Assembly (NCBI RefSeq): GCF_017495225.1
Contig: NZ_JAFEIG010000005.1
Span: 1-64,000, forward strand
Reading direction: 5' to 3'
DNA from: Daejeonella sp.
Lineage (GTDB): Bacteria; Bacteroidota; Bacteroidia; Sphingobacteriales; Sphingobacteriaceae
Length of the DNA stretch: 64,000 nucleotides
The position numbers were made by a program, and so were the translations under genes. The notes beneath the pieces are model-generated. The model was not told where the DNA came from. It worked only from the letters and a program-made list of their open reading frames with translations, and searched no databases. Every line of letters starts with the position of its first letter. Position 1 is the stretch's first letter. Below are positions 1-8,440 of this stretch, one piece after another.

Positions 1-500
1 GTTGGTTAGTAGTTGGTTGGTTAGACTAGCGACATTTGGTAACCGGTGGCTGAGGCTCTCGAAGCCCGTTATCAGTTGACCTTGTCAGTTAGCAGGCAGA
101 CGACATCTGAATTAGTACATAGTATTTAGTACATAGTATTTAGATATTAGCTATTTTTTTTTACTTGTCTTTACTCCTTGCTCCTTAATCCTTTTTCTAA
201 TCTCCGCAATCATGAAAATCAAATAAATCATAGTTCAGACAATTTAGTTGGTTAGTAGTTGGTTGGTTAGACTAGCGACATTTGGTAACCGGTGGCTGAG
301 GTTCTCGAAGCCCGTTGTTAGTTATCAGTTATCAGTTGACCGTAGTCAGTTAGCAGGCAGACAGACGACATCTGAATTAGTACATAGTATTTAGATATTA
401 GCTATTATTTTTTTACTTGTCTTTACTCTTTGTTCCTTGTTCCTTGCTCCTTGCTCCTCATTCTTTTCTCTTTGCTCCTTATTCCTCGCTCAAACATTTA
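1..500. repeat. Gene-free composite repeat block with 246-bp tandem copies
   Basis: No gene is visible here. A segment starting at base 1 recurs from base 247 (offset 246), carrying a GTTGGTTAGT tract, the core GACTAGCGACATTTGGTAAC, a TGAGG..TCTCGAAGCCCG segment, CAGTTATC heptamers and AGTATTTAGTACAT heptamers. The tail (about 410-490) is a degenerate run of 7-nt TTGCTCC/TTATTCC units. The 40 bases at 201-240 (ending TAGTTCAGAC) recur with few changes at 41611-41650. The core is the reverse complement of modules at 3.9-4.9 kb. Confidence 0.8.
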
Positions 501-522
501 TTAATACCAATTAAAGCCCTTA

Positions 523-572
523 AAATTATGAGTTGGCGTCATGGATACCCAATTTATACCAACTCATAATTT
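523..572 (-). terminator. Hairpin downstream of blaR1
   Basis: Perfect 14-bp inverted repeat: AAATTATGAGTTGG at 523-536 and its complement at 559-572, with a 22-nt loop. It starts 18 bases beyond the blaR1 stop codon. In the minus-strand direction it is not followed by a clean T-run, so it may be a processing or stability hairpin rather than a classical terminator. A diverged copy with the same 22-nt loop length lies after the TonB-domain gene at 3181-3747. Confidence 0.55.
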
Positions 573-589
573 AAAAAACACATACCGAC

Positions 590-2323
590 CTAATTGATTT
601 TTTCTCCGCTAGGTTTTGGGGCAAGCTGGAAAGAAATTGGTAAGGTAAAAGCTACATTAACTGGTTTTCCTTTTATCGTTCCAGGGGTCCATTTCGGACT
701 TTCTTTAAGGACCCTAATAGCCTCTTCATCTGCACCACTACCAATACCTTTTAAAACTCTTACATCTGTGATATCACCGCTTTTTAAGATAGTGAAGCTA
801 ACTATCACTCTTCCCGTAACATTATTTTTTCTTGCTTCTTCTGGATATTTAAGATTAGCTTGAAGATATTCGCCCCAAGCTTTCATTCCACCTACGAATG
901 ATGGAGGATTATCCACATCGCCAAAGTCTACCTTTTTTTCTGGGGGAGGGAACTGAATGACATCCTTGTCTGTGTTTTTTTCTTGAGCATAACCTACAAC
1001 ATACATTGTTTTAATTAAATTGGTTTTCACAGTCTTTCCGAAATCTGGTAGAGGAACAAGCTTGGACTCCATTCCTGATAATTGAAATGCAATTGCCATT
1101 GAATACTCATCGTCTTTAGCCTCTACAGACTCCTTGAAAAGATCGAAAGAGCGGAGTACTTCCAAATCGATATCATTTTGTAAACCTTTTGTTATTTTGA
1201 CATTTGAGATTTTTCCGCTCTGCACTTTGAACGATACGATCGCATAACCCATGATATTATTTTCTCTGGCTGAACTAGGATAACGAAGATTTTTTTGTAA
1301 ATGCTTCCAAAGGGTGTTGAAGTCATTTTCTTGCGAATTTTCATTGGAATTGATTGAATTCGGCTTTTCATCGGCAACAGACGATTGAATTTTTGTTATT
1401 TCGTTTGAATTCTTTAAAGAATCTTTTGCCAAAATCTCTTTTGACACCAATGGCATAAGTAGCTCCTCGGCCTTCGCTAATAAGTCTGTTTTTTGTTTTG
1501 CCACACTTGCAGCTGAGAAAATTAACATAAGGGTAAAAAGCGGTGCAGAAAGACCATATTTCCAAAGGCCTGTTTTGCTTGATTTGGTTTTGTTAAGCAT
1601 CTTAATTCGTCTTTTTAAAATTGAATTATTGAAAAAATTGTTAGTTAGTGCATTGGGATTAATTCCCATTGCATTGTTAAATAAAAGCATGGCATATTGT
1701 GATTTACATTCCATGTGCTTTGCTGCTTCTTCATCTGCGATAAACTCATGGATTTGCATAATTTCCTTTTTATACAAGTAAATAATCGGATTAAACCAGT
1801 TAATGATACTTGATAGTTCAGCCAAAATGATATCTATAGAATGTAATTCCCTGATATGTACTCTTTCATGATTAATAATAGTATCAGAGTCGGGTAGGGT
1901 TTTGTCGACAATTAATTTATTGAAAAATGAAAATGCCGAACCTTTTTCTTCTTTTAGCTTCGATTTAAGCATTAAAAGTCTAAAAATGAATCTTAAAAAG
2001 AAAAATGTTACACCAATCAGATAAAGCATTATAATTAAGTCTGACATTGCCCAAGTTGTTGATTTTTCCACGTCTTCAACTACAATCGTTTCAAAGATGA
2101 AGTTTGCAGGTACAATAGCTGATTCTCTAATCTTATTTGTTAGAAACAAATCATTAAACCATGGCGAGTTGAGAAATGGAATGGTAAATGATAAAATGAT
2201 ACTCCCATTCAGAAATATTCTATTTTGTTTAAAATAGGTTTCATTTCTTAAAATTACCGTATAAAATCCCATGAATAGGATCAAATACAGGTTTGTCTGT
2301 AAAAGATAATTCAAGATATTCAT
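590..2323 (-). CDS. BlaR1-type M56 membrane metallopeptidase with two TonB C-terminal domains
   Basis: Predicted antirepressor-sensor partner of the BlaI-type repressor encoded just upstream. I place the start at the ATG whose first base is 2323, one base after the blaI stop (TGA T ATG), giving 577 residues; an in-frame start 24 bases earlier would overlap blaI. The N-terminal part has several membrane segments (about residues 5-25, 40-52, 94-118) and the M56 zinc motif HERVH at about 152-156, followed by a typical NWFNP segment. After a further membrane segment near residue 260, the sensor domain usual in BlaR1 is replaced by two tandem TonB_C-like domains (about 335-420 and 470-570); the second contains PSFVGG and GRVIVSF. 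In Bacteroidota such M56/TonB hybrids are common; the signal sensed is unknown. Family assignment is firm, function is inferred. Confidence 0.85.
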   Translation of the reverse strand: MNILNYLLQTNLYLILFMGFYTVILRNETYFKQNRIFLNGSIILSFTIPFLNSPWFNDLFLTNKIRESAIVPANFIFETIVVEDVEKSTTWAMSDLIIMLYLIGVTFFFLRFIFRLLMLKSKLKEEKGSAFSFFNKLIVDKTLPDSDTIINHERVHIRELHSIDIILAELSSIINWFNPIIYLYKKEIMQIHEFIADEEAAKHMECKSQYAMLLFNNAMGINPNALTNNFFNNSILKRRIKMLNKTKSSKTGLWKYGLSAPLFTLMLIFSAASVAKQKTDLLAKAEELLMPLVSKEILAKDSLKNSNEITKIQSSVADEKPNSINSNENSQENDFNTLWKHLQKNLRYPSSARENNIMGYAIVSFKVQSGKISNVKITKGLQNDIDLEVLRSFDLFKESVEAKDDEYSMAIAFQLSGMESKLVPLPDFGKTVKTNLIKTMYVVGYAQEKNTDKDVIQFPPPEKKVDFGDVDNPPSFVGGMKAWGEYLQANLKYPEEARKNNVTGRVIVSFTILKSGDITDVRVLKGIGSGADEEAIRVLKESPKWTPGTIKGKPVNVAFTLPISFQLAPKPSGEKIN

Positions 2324-2324
2324 A

Positions 2325-2696
2325 TCATTTGTTCTTAAGTTTATCAATCAATTTCAATATTTCATCAGCTTCTTTGAGGTTGAGTTTTTTCTCTTTAACG
2401 AAGAAAGAAAACATGTTTTCAACCGAGTTTTCGAAATAGCCACTTAGAAGTTTTTCAGTGGCAAAGCTTTTATACTCCTCAATACTAATTAGAGGAAAAT
2501 AACGATGGCTTTTTCCGAAGGCCTCATGGTCAATAAATCCTTTAGATTCTAGAATACGTATAATAGTGGATACCGTATTATAGGCAGGCTTGGGCTCAGG
2601 CAGCAAATCAACTACATCTTTTACGAAAGCTTTTTCAAGATCCCATAAAGCCTGCATGATCTGCTCTTCTGCTTTAGTTAATTCTTTAATTTCCAT
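2325..2696 (-). CDS. BlaI/MecI-type transcriptional repressor
   Basis: A 123-residue protein of the BlaI/MecI/CopY penicillinase-repressor family. The N-terminal two-thirds is the winged helix (begins MEIKELTKAEEQIMQ, with PAYNTVSTIIRILESKGF as recognition helix and wing), and the acidic/lysine-rich C-terminal part is the dimerisation region that BlaR1-family proteases cleave in characterised systems. It is the first gene of a two-gene unit with the M56 peptidase, separated by one base. The promoter and a striking set of half-sites lie immediately upstream (2749-2793), fitting autorepression. No beta-lactamase gene lies next to it, so the regulated genes are unknown. Confidence 0.9.
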   Translation of the reverse strand: MEIKELTKAEEQIMQALWDLEKAFVKDVVDLLPEPKPAYNTVSTIIRILESKGFIDHEAFGKSHRYFPLISIEEYKSFATEKLLSGYFENSVENMFSFFVKEKKLNLKEADEILKLIDKLKNK

Positions 2697-2748
2697 AATC
2701 CTTTTTTAATTAACAACAATTAATAATACCTGGTTCGAACTGGTAAAT

Positions 2749-2779
2749 CAAATCTAAAACTAATTTATTAGTTAATCAA
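2749..2779 (-). promoter_or_regulatory. Promoter of blaI-blaR1
   Basis: Read on the minus strand, TAGATTTG (plus-strand 2749-2756) matches the Bacteroidota -7 box TAnnTTTG, and a TTG at 2777-2779 sits 20 bases upstream, a spacing seen in this phylum. It lies about 53 bases before the blaI ATG. Confidence 0.6.
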
Positions 2780-2793
2780 CTAAATATTTAGTT
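2758..2793. promoter_or_regulatory. Candidate BlaI operator: four phased 6-bp half-sites
   Basis: AACTAA (2758-2763), TTAGTT (2768-2773), AACTAA (2778-2783) and TTAGTT (2788-2793) alternate with exactly 4 bp between them, so the half-sites repeat every 10 bp and form three overlapping perfect palindromes. The array begins one base upstream of the -7 box and covers the -33 element of the blaI promoter, so occupancy should block transcription. BlaI-family dimers bind dyad sites; that this repressor binds here is inference. Confidence 0.6.
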
Positions 2794-3135
2794 TTCAATG
2801 AAAATATTTTACAATTAATTGATAATCAGTTTAATAATTTACAAGTAATCATCCTTTGTAAATCTTTAATAGTCAGAGGAGAGGATCTATCTAATGAATT
2901 AAAGAGAATGGCAAATTTGATAGGACAAGTCCTAAAAGTAATCTATTAGTAGGTGAAATTAAAAATACTCTGGAGAGTGTGAGTCAATAATTTAGTTTAA
3001 GAATTTGGAAAGGGGGAGTCAGTTGTCTTTATCTTTGTCAGATAATCGACATTTGTTCACCGCTAGCTGAGGTTCTCGAAACCCCTTATTAGATAGCAGA
3101 GATATTTTACAATAATTGTCCTACAAAAAATAAAA
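2794..3135. other. Gene-free spacer with a decayed repeat copy
   Basis: I see no open reading frame or RNA gene. The part from about 3018 to 3105 contains a diverged copy of the repeat core seen at 1-60 (TCGACATTTGTTCACC, then CTGAGGTTCTCGAAACCCC). The rest is AT-rich sequence with no structure I can support. Confidence 0.6.
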
Positions 3136-3180
3136 AATGAGCTGGCATATTGTATTTCCCAATTAAACCAACTCATAATT
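3136..3180 (-). terminator. Hairpin downstream of the TonB-domain gene
   Basis: AATGAGCTGG (3136-3145) pairs imperfectly with CCAACTCATAATT (3168-3180) around a 22-nt loop. Its arm sequence, loop length and the CCCAATT loop motif match the hairpin after blaR1 (523-572), so the two look like descendants of one 3' flank. Confidence 0.45.
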
Positions 3181-3747
3181 TTAAAAATTTCTTCTAAACG
3201 GACTTAGGTTATCTTCATTAGTTTTTGGTGCTAATTGGAAAAAAATTGGCATTGTATAAGCTACTCTAACGGGTTTTCCATATTGATAGCCTGGTTTCCA
3301 ATTGGGACTTTGTCGCAGGACTCTCACCGCTTCTTCATCACAACCACCACCAATGCCTCTTAAAACCTTCACATCTAAAATCTCTCCGATTTGTGAGACT
3401 ACAAAGCTAACTATTACTCTTCCTGTAATGTTATTTCTTCTTGCATAGTCTGGATATCTAAGGTTTTCTTGGAGATATTCTGCCCAGCCCCTCATTCCGC
3501 CAACGAATGATGGTAATTGTTCTATACTTGAAAAGTCGTAAATTTTTTCTTGTGTATTCGACTTTGTAGTATCTCCTTGTAAATTAGTCATTATTGGTTT
3601 TACCCAATTCTCCGAGTCAGATAATACATCTGTCTTTTTTTTTGCGAAGAGTGCATTCGAGGATATTAATACCAAAGTAAATATGCTTAAAACTGAAATA
3701 TATTTGCTCGAGTTTGATTTTATTGATTTAAATTTATTAATCACCAT
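3181..3747 (-). CDS. Small TonB C-terminal domain protein, probable partial duplicate of the blaR1 tail
   Basis: A 188-residue protein. A hydrophobic segment (about 18-36) is followed by a KKKTDVL stretch, a linker, and one TonB_C domain (about 78-175, with PSFVGGM, LRYPDYAR and GRVIVSF). The whole protein aligns by eye with the C-terminal half of BlaR1 next door: the SKTGLWKYG-membrane-AKQKTDLL region and the second TonB domain match, while the protease part is missing. The 3' hairpins match too. This suggests a partial gene duplication that now yields a membrane-anchored TonB_C protein. Whether it energises outer-membrane transport or modulates BlaR1 cannot be told. Confidence 0.75.
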   Translation of the reverse strand: MVINKFKSIKSNSSKYISVLSIFTLVLISSNALFAKKKTDVLSDSENWVKPIMTNLQGDTTKSNTQEKIYDFSSIEQLPSFVGGMRGWAEYLQENLRYPDYARRNNITGRVIVSFVVSQIGEILDVKVLRGIGGGCDEEAVRVLRQSPNWKPGYQYGKPVRVAYTMPIFFQLAPKTNEDNLSPFRRNF

Positions 3748-3966
3748 TACTATTCTTTTTTAATATTTATTAACTAAAATAGTAAATATTTTCTTTATAA
3801 ACAATTATTTTAATAAAAATTATATTTAAATAGCTTAGTATAAGTAGTTAATCTATAAATACTTAGCTAACCGAAAATGTTAGAACGATGATTTATCTGA
3901 TTAAAAATTATTTGAAAAACGAATAAGGAGCAAAGAGAAAAGAATAAGTAGCAAGGAACAAAGAGC

Positions 3967-4615
3967 AAAGACAAAAGACAAAAGAAACCAGCACACGAGT
4001 ATTTCAGATGTCGTTAGCCTGACAACCGATAACAGACAACTCATTTCCTACCTTTAAGAAAAGGCTTCGAGTACCTCAGCTACCGTATAAATTATTTCTC
4101 CCGCAGATCCCGCAGAATTCCGCAGATCGCCTCTGCGCTAATTCGCGAAAATCTGCGGGAGCCAATTTTAATCGATTTCCAGATGTCGCCAGTCTGCTTT
4201 CAAAAACCTAGCTTCATTACCTCAGCCACTGGGCAACATATGTCGTAAGCCTAACCATCTAACCAACTAATTAGAGCAAGGAATAAGGATCAAAGACAAA
4301 AGACAAAAGAAACCAGCACACGAGTATTTCAGATGTCGTTAGCCTGACAACCGATAACAGACAACTCATTTCCTACCTTTAAGAAAAGGCTTCGAGTACC
4401 TCAGCTACCGTATAAATTATTTCTCCCGCAGAACACGCAGAATTCCGCAGATCGCCTCTGCGCTGATCCGCGAAAATCTGCGGGAGCCAATTTTAATCGA
4501 TTTCCAGATGTCGCCAGCCTGCTTTCAAAAACCTAGCTTCATTACCTCAGCCACTGGGCAACAGATGTCGTAAGCCTAACCATCTAACCAACTAATTAGA
4601 GCAAGGAGCAAAGAG
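3967..4615. repeat. Two tandem copies of a ~325-bp composite repeat
   Basis: The segment with CCAGCACACGAGTATTTCAG near 3988 recurs near 4312 with a few substitutions and a one-base insertion, giving a period of 324-325 bp. Each copy contains a CAGATGTCGTTAGCCTGACA module, a CTTCGAGTACCTCAGC module, a CTCCCGCAGA...TCTGCGGGAG inverted repeat (4098-4164 in copy 1) and an AACCATCTAACCAACTAA tail. Unit length and structure do not fit CRISPR. No gene is visible. Confidence 0.85.
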
Positions 4616-4929
<314 letters not shown>

Positions 4930-5754
4930 CTATTTCCCCAACACCTTCCCCAGTACCTTCTCTAATTTAACTGGATCATTCATATATTTTTTCAAATCGA
5001 AAAGCTCTACTTTTCTGAATTCTACAGGGTGACTTTCGCTTTGGAGTGAGATATAACCCTCTTTTAGTGCTTGACCATCCATTTTTAAGGAAGCATTGAA
5101 ATTAGCGACATTGCCGCCTCCAATTTGAGGTTTTGTATATTCAAATACTGTTTTTCCTTCCAATCGATGCTGAATAAGCGAATCGCCTAGGACTACAATT
5201 TCTGCTCTTACCCATTGATCGCCATGATATGTTTTTGAGCTTGAGTTTACACAGTGTGGAGTGAATAATTTCCCATTCACATGAACATTAGTGCCTGGTG
5301 TACAAAGGTTAAGGGTAGTTCTGTCAGATTTGCCATCACCACCTAAAAATTGAGTCTCTAAAGAAATTGGAAAATCCTGATTAAGCTCCATACTTTCTGG
5401 CGATTGTCCATGCAGCATAGCTCCACTATTTCTAAATGCCCAGCCTGGTCCACCGGGAATTTGATCTCCAGTAAAACGGTACTCCACCACGAGCACATAA
5501 GCCGAAAATGGTTTTTTATAAAATATATGTCCATAGCGTTCATTCCACTCTTTATAACCATCATAAGATACTTTCATCACCTGATCTTCCACGCGGAACG
5601 TGTTTTGATAATTTTCATTTAGCGGGTGACCATTAATCTTAACTTTCCAATCATTAAGATCTTTACCATTAAATAGGCTTATCCAACCCTTTTTTTGTGC
5701 TGAACAGGTAGTGCTTATTAGCAATAAGGCAATTGTGATGTATTTTGTGAACAT
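4930..5754 (-). CDS. Secreted DUF1080 (3-keto-disaccharide hydrolase-like) protein
   Basis: A 274-residue protein with a clear export signal (about 1-19, ending CSAQ; not an obvious lipobox because C is followed by S then A). The rest is one DUF1080 domain, a concanavalin-like beta-sandwich: WISLFNGKDLNDW at the start, then GHIFYKKPFSAYVLVVEYRF, GGPGWAFRNSG and LQSESHPVEFRKVEL near the end. DUF1080 proteins act on sugars, some as 3-keto-glycoside hydrolases. It stands alone between repeat-rich spacers, with no sugar dehydrogenase partner, so the substrate is unknown. Confidence 0.85.
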   Translation of the reverse strand: MFTKYITIALLLISTTCSAQKKGWISLFNGKDLNDWKVKINGHPLNENYQNTFRVEDQVMKVSYDGYKEWNERYGHIFYKKPFSAYVLVVEYRFTGDQIPGGPGWAFRNSGAMLHGQSPESMELNQDFPISLETQFLGGDGKSDRTTLNLCTPGTNVHVNGKLFTPHCVNSSSKTYHGDQWVRAEIVVLGDSLIQHRLEGKTVFEYTKPQIGGGNVANFNASLKMDGQALKEGYISLQSESHPVEFRKVELFDLKKYMNDPVKLEKVLGKVLGK

Positions 5755-5813
5755 ATATTTTATTTTGAATAACTAATATAGGAAAAAAATTAAAATGGTT
5801 TTCCAACCTAGGT

Positions 5814-5829
5814 ACAGGTCGCGACCTGT
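5814..5829. repeat. Palindrome copy 1 (ACAGGTCGCGACCTGT)
   Basis: Perfect 16-bp palindrome, the shorter of two copies about 400 bp apart. The flanking bases GT..CC break the outer symmetry that the second copy keeps. Confidence 0.8.
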
Positions 5830-6146
5830 CCTTACCAAAAAATTAATTAGATTTTTTTCTAAATGGACTTTAATATTTTTTAATTTGAACCATTAAGGGA
5901 TTAAGAAAAATTAAGAATTGGATAAACCACAATTATTTAAAAGATTTTTTTTGCGTCTCTGCGAGACCCACTCTGCGCTAATCCCCTCAAATCTGCGGGA
6001 GAAAAATGACCAAACGGGCTGGTACGGTGACAACACCGACCAGAGGAGCGATAATTAATACTTAGTATTTAGTACAGAGTATTTAGAAATGAGTGAATTG
6101 GAAAATTGGATTTTTAATAACTATGGATAGTTTTAGAAATATAATT

Positions 6147-6196
6147 ATTAAGAAATTGATGAATGGCAAGCCCTTCATGAACCATAATTTCTTAAT
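6147..6196. repeat. Inverted repeat, 11-bp arms
   Basis: ATTAAGAAATT (6147-6157) and AATTTCTTAAT (6186-6196) flank a partly self-complementary middle (GATGAA...TTCATG). It could form a hairpin or be a small palindromic repeat element; no gene is associated. Confidence 0.6.
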
Positions 6197-6220
6197 GTTT
6201 TTAATTTGAACCATATGTAG

Positions 6221-6240
6221 GGACAGGTCGCGACCTGTCC
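6221..6240. repeat. Palindrome copy 2 (GGACAGGTCGCGACCTGTCC)
   Basis: Perfect 20-bp palindrome preceded by GTAG, in the spacer upstream of the DCC gene. Palindromes with this core occur in many unrelated bacterial genomes as short dispersed repeats (from memory, not searched). Confidence 0.85.
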
Positions 6241-6314
6241 TTATCTAATACCTTAAATATCTATCATTTATCAATGGGAATAATCGTAAATTTGTAAAAA
6301 ATAATGGGCAATTA

Positions 6315-6686
6315 ATGCGTTTTAGCAAGTTGAAAGTTTTTGTTGATGGTTGGTGCCCGATGTGTAGGAAATTTGGCCGTGTTTTAGTAAAATTAGATAT
6401 TTTAAACCTCATCAGCCTCCAAGATATTAGAACATCTGAAGTCCCAAGTCAAGATTTTAAAGACAAAGGCCTAAAGGCCATAGCATCAAGCAAAAGCAAT
6501 GGAAAAATTTATTTTGGCTTTGATTCCATCTTTCAAATTTCCTTGTTAATTCCTTTTTTATGGATATTCATACCCTTTTTATTCGTCCTAAAAATCACTA
6601 AAATTGGTGCTTTTTTATATTCTGAGTTGGCAATGAAGCGGACTATCATTCCATTGCATTGCGATAAGGATTGTGATGCAATCTAA
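6315..6686 (+). CDS. DCC-family (DUF393) thiol-disulfide oxidoreductase-like protein
   Basis: A 123-residue protein. The N-terminus carries the family signature, an aspartate and a CxxC pair in FVDGWCPMC (about residues 9-17), predicted to form a thioredoxin-like fold. A hydrophobic stretch (about 76-93) suggests membrane association, and the C-terminus has further cysteines (CDKDC). The preceding ATG at 6304 reads into a stop at once, so 6315 is the start. It converges on the tldD array, with a shared hairpin between them. Its redox partner is unknown. Confidence 0.75.
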   Translation: MRFSKLKVFVDGWCPMCRKFGRVLVKLDILNLISLQDIRTSEVPSQDFKDKGLKAIASSKSNGKIYFGFDSIFQISLLIPFLWIFIPFLFVLKITKIGAFLYSELAMKRTIIPLHCDKDCDAI

Positions 6687-6715
6687 TTTAATCTGTCGAT
6701 TTTTTGCAAAAAAAA

Positions 6716-6746
6716 ATACCGGCAAGCTCTGAGAATTTGCCGGTAT
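6716..6746 (-). terminator. Rho-independent terminator of the tldD array
   Basis: ATACCGGCAA (6716-6725) pairs perfectly with TTGCCGGTAT (6737-6746). Read on the minus strand the stem runs into nine T residues, so it ends transcription of the moxR-tldD array. On the plus strand there is no good T-run. Confidence 0.8.
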
Positions 6747-6765
6747 CTAATTGATAGTGAAGAAA

Positions 6766-8400
6766 TTATATCTTCCTTCCTGTATTAATGACATTAACCC
6801 CCTTGAAAAGGGTAGTAGCACATCCATGAGTAACAGCACTTACCTGGCTCGGCTGACCTTTTCCATCGAAGAAAGATCCGCCCAGACGATAGTCTTTTTC
6901 ATCACAAATTGCAGAGCAAGAATTCCAAAATTCTTGGGTGTTTGATTGGTAGGCCACATCTTTCAATAAACCACCAATTTTACCATCCTTAACTTCAAAA
7001 CATAGCTGACCGCTAAATTGGAAATTATACCTCTGCTGATCAATAGAGTAGGAGTTACGTCCGAAAATATAAATTCCTTTTTCTACGTTTTTCACCATTT
7101 CGTTTGCGCTGAGCGGTGTTTTACCTGGCTTCAATGAAACATTTGGCATGCGCTGAAATTGAACCTTATCCCAACTGTCGGCATAGCAGCAACCCTGCGA
7201 TTCTGGAAGTCCGAGGATATGTGCCTGATCACGAGTAGCTTGATAATTAACCAAAATGCCATCTTTAATGATATCCCAGTTTTTACATTTTACCCCCTCG
7301 TCGTCATATCCTACAGCAGCTAAAGAGCCTTTTTCAGTTTTATCGGCTTCGAAATTCACAATCTTGCTTCCAAAATTGAATTTCTTACTTTCCCATTTAT
7401 CCAAGGTTAGGAAGCTTGTTCCTGCATAATTCGCTTCATATCCCAATACACGGTCGAGCTCTGAAGGGTGTCCCACCGATTCATGTATCGTAAGAAATAA
7501 GTTGGTTGGATCAATAATCAGATCATATTTACCAGGCTCAACAGGCTTAGATCGTAGTTTCTCGTCCACATGTCTTGTTGCAGTAACTGCATCCTCCAAC
7601 ATGTTATATCTGTTTTTGTAAATGGTAAATGGCCCCTCAATCTCTTCTTCCTTCTTAGGATTTAGATATTCATAACCCATGCCCATTGGCGAACTCAGTG
7701 AGTTACGTGTTTCAAATTTCCCTGATTTAGAATCGATTTTTGTTACTGTAAATGTTGGCCACAACCTATGGATGTCTTGATCGATGTAAGAACCCTCAGT
7801 AGAAGCAAAATACTTCTGCTCATTCACCAAAAATAGGGATGAATTCACAAAATTTGCTCCGCCTTTCATTGCAGCATCATTCACAGCAAGTAATAATTCG
7901 GTTTTTTCCTTAATCGGAATCTCAAAAGCATTTTTCTCAAAAGGTGTTTGCCAGCTTACTTCACCATAACCCTGCTGTGGAGCAAGTTTAACCGGTTCCG
8001 TTAATAATTTGGAATTCACTTTTGCAATTTGTACTGCCGATGCAGCTGCACGCGCAATATTGTCTTCCGTTAAATTATCAATCGCGGCAAAACCCCAGCT
8101 TCCATTGGCAATTACCCGAATTCCCATTCCATAAGATTCAGTATTGCTAATGTTTTCCACCCGATTTTCACGGGTGGTTAAAAACTGATTTAAATAGCGA
8201 CCAATGCGAACATCGGCATAGCTAGCACCCTTTGAACGAGCGGCATTTAATGCAATATCTGCTAACTTTTTCTTAAGACTTACATCAATGGGCATCAAGG
8301 CTTCTTCAATGGCAATATCACGGCCTAAAACCGGAATAGATTGTAGCATCGATGCACCCACACCAATTCCTGAAACGTATAAAAAATCTCTTCTTCTCAT
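6766..8400 (-). CDS. TldD-like metalloprotease with twin-arginine-type signal (copy 1)
   Basis: A 544-residue member of the TldD/PmbA (U62) family. TldD/TldE heterodimers are zinc proteases that degrade or trim unfolded peptides, and they mature microcins and other RiPPs in E. coli. The zinc motif HExxxH is present as HESVGH at about 306-311; a candidate third ligand Cys lies in AICDE near the C-terminus. Unlike E. coli TldD, this protein starts RRRDFL followed by a hydrophobic stretch, a good twin-arginine signal. It is the last gene of the array and is strongly similar along its whole length to the copy at 9761-11395, with one tldE gene between them. The conserved actinorhodin-like or peptide substrate is unknown. 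Confidence 0.85.
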   Translation of the reverse strand: MRRRDFLYVSGIGVGASMLQSIPVLGRDIAIEEALMPIDVSLKKKLADIALNAARSKGASYADVRIGRYLNQFLTTRENRVENISNTESYGMGIRVIANGSWGFAAIDNLTEDNIARAAASAVQIAKVNSKLLTEPVKLAPQQGYGEVSWQTPFEKNAFEIPIKEKTELLLAVNDAAMKGGANFVNSSLFLVNEQKYFASTEGSYIDQDIHRLWPTFTVTKIDSKSGKFETRNSLSSPMGMGYEYLNPKKEEEIEGPFTIYKNRYNMLEDAVTATRHVDEKLRSKPVEPGKYDLIIDPTNLFLTIHESVGHPSELDRVLGYEANYAGTSFLTLDKWESKKFNFGSKIVNFEADKTEKGSLAAVGYDDEGVKCKNWDIIKDGILVNYQATRDQAHILGLPESQGCCYADSWDKVQFQRMPNVSLKPGKTPLSANEMVKNVEKGIYIFGRNSYSIDQQRYNFQFSGQLCFEVKDGKIGGLLKDVAYQSNTQEFWNSCSAICDEKDYRLGGSFFDGKGQPSQVSAVTHGCATTLFKGVNVINTGRKI

Positions 8401-8440
8401 AACGATAATTTATTAATTTATAATTAAATACCGATCTGAA

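Larger units (their letters stand above)
5755..6314. other. Gene-free spacer built of repeats and hairpins
   Basis: No gene. It contains two copies of a GC-rich palindrome (5814-5829 and 6221-6240), a CTCTGCGCTAATC...ATCTGCGGGAG fragment (about 5970-6001) related to the inverted repeat at 4.1 kb, a small hairpin CTGGT-a-CGGTG/CACCGACCAG (about 6020-6043), AGTATTT/AGTACAG heptamers (6057-6090), and the inverted repeat at 6147-6196. TTTTAATTTGAACCAT occurs near both 5880 and 6198. Confidence 0.7.

Noticed and set aside
3772..3777. AACTAA half-site before the small TonB-domain gene as a second BlaI operator
   Set aside because: Only one half-site is present, without partners at 10-bp spacing and without a recognisable promoter box.
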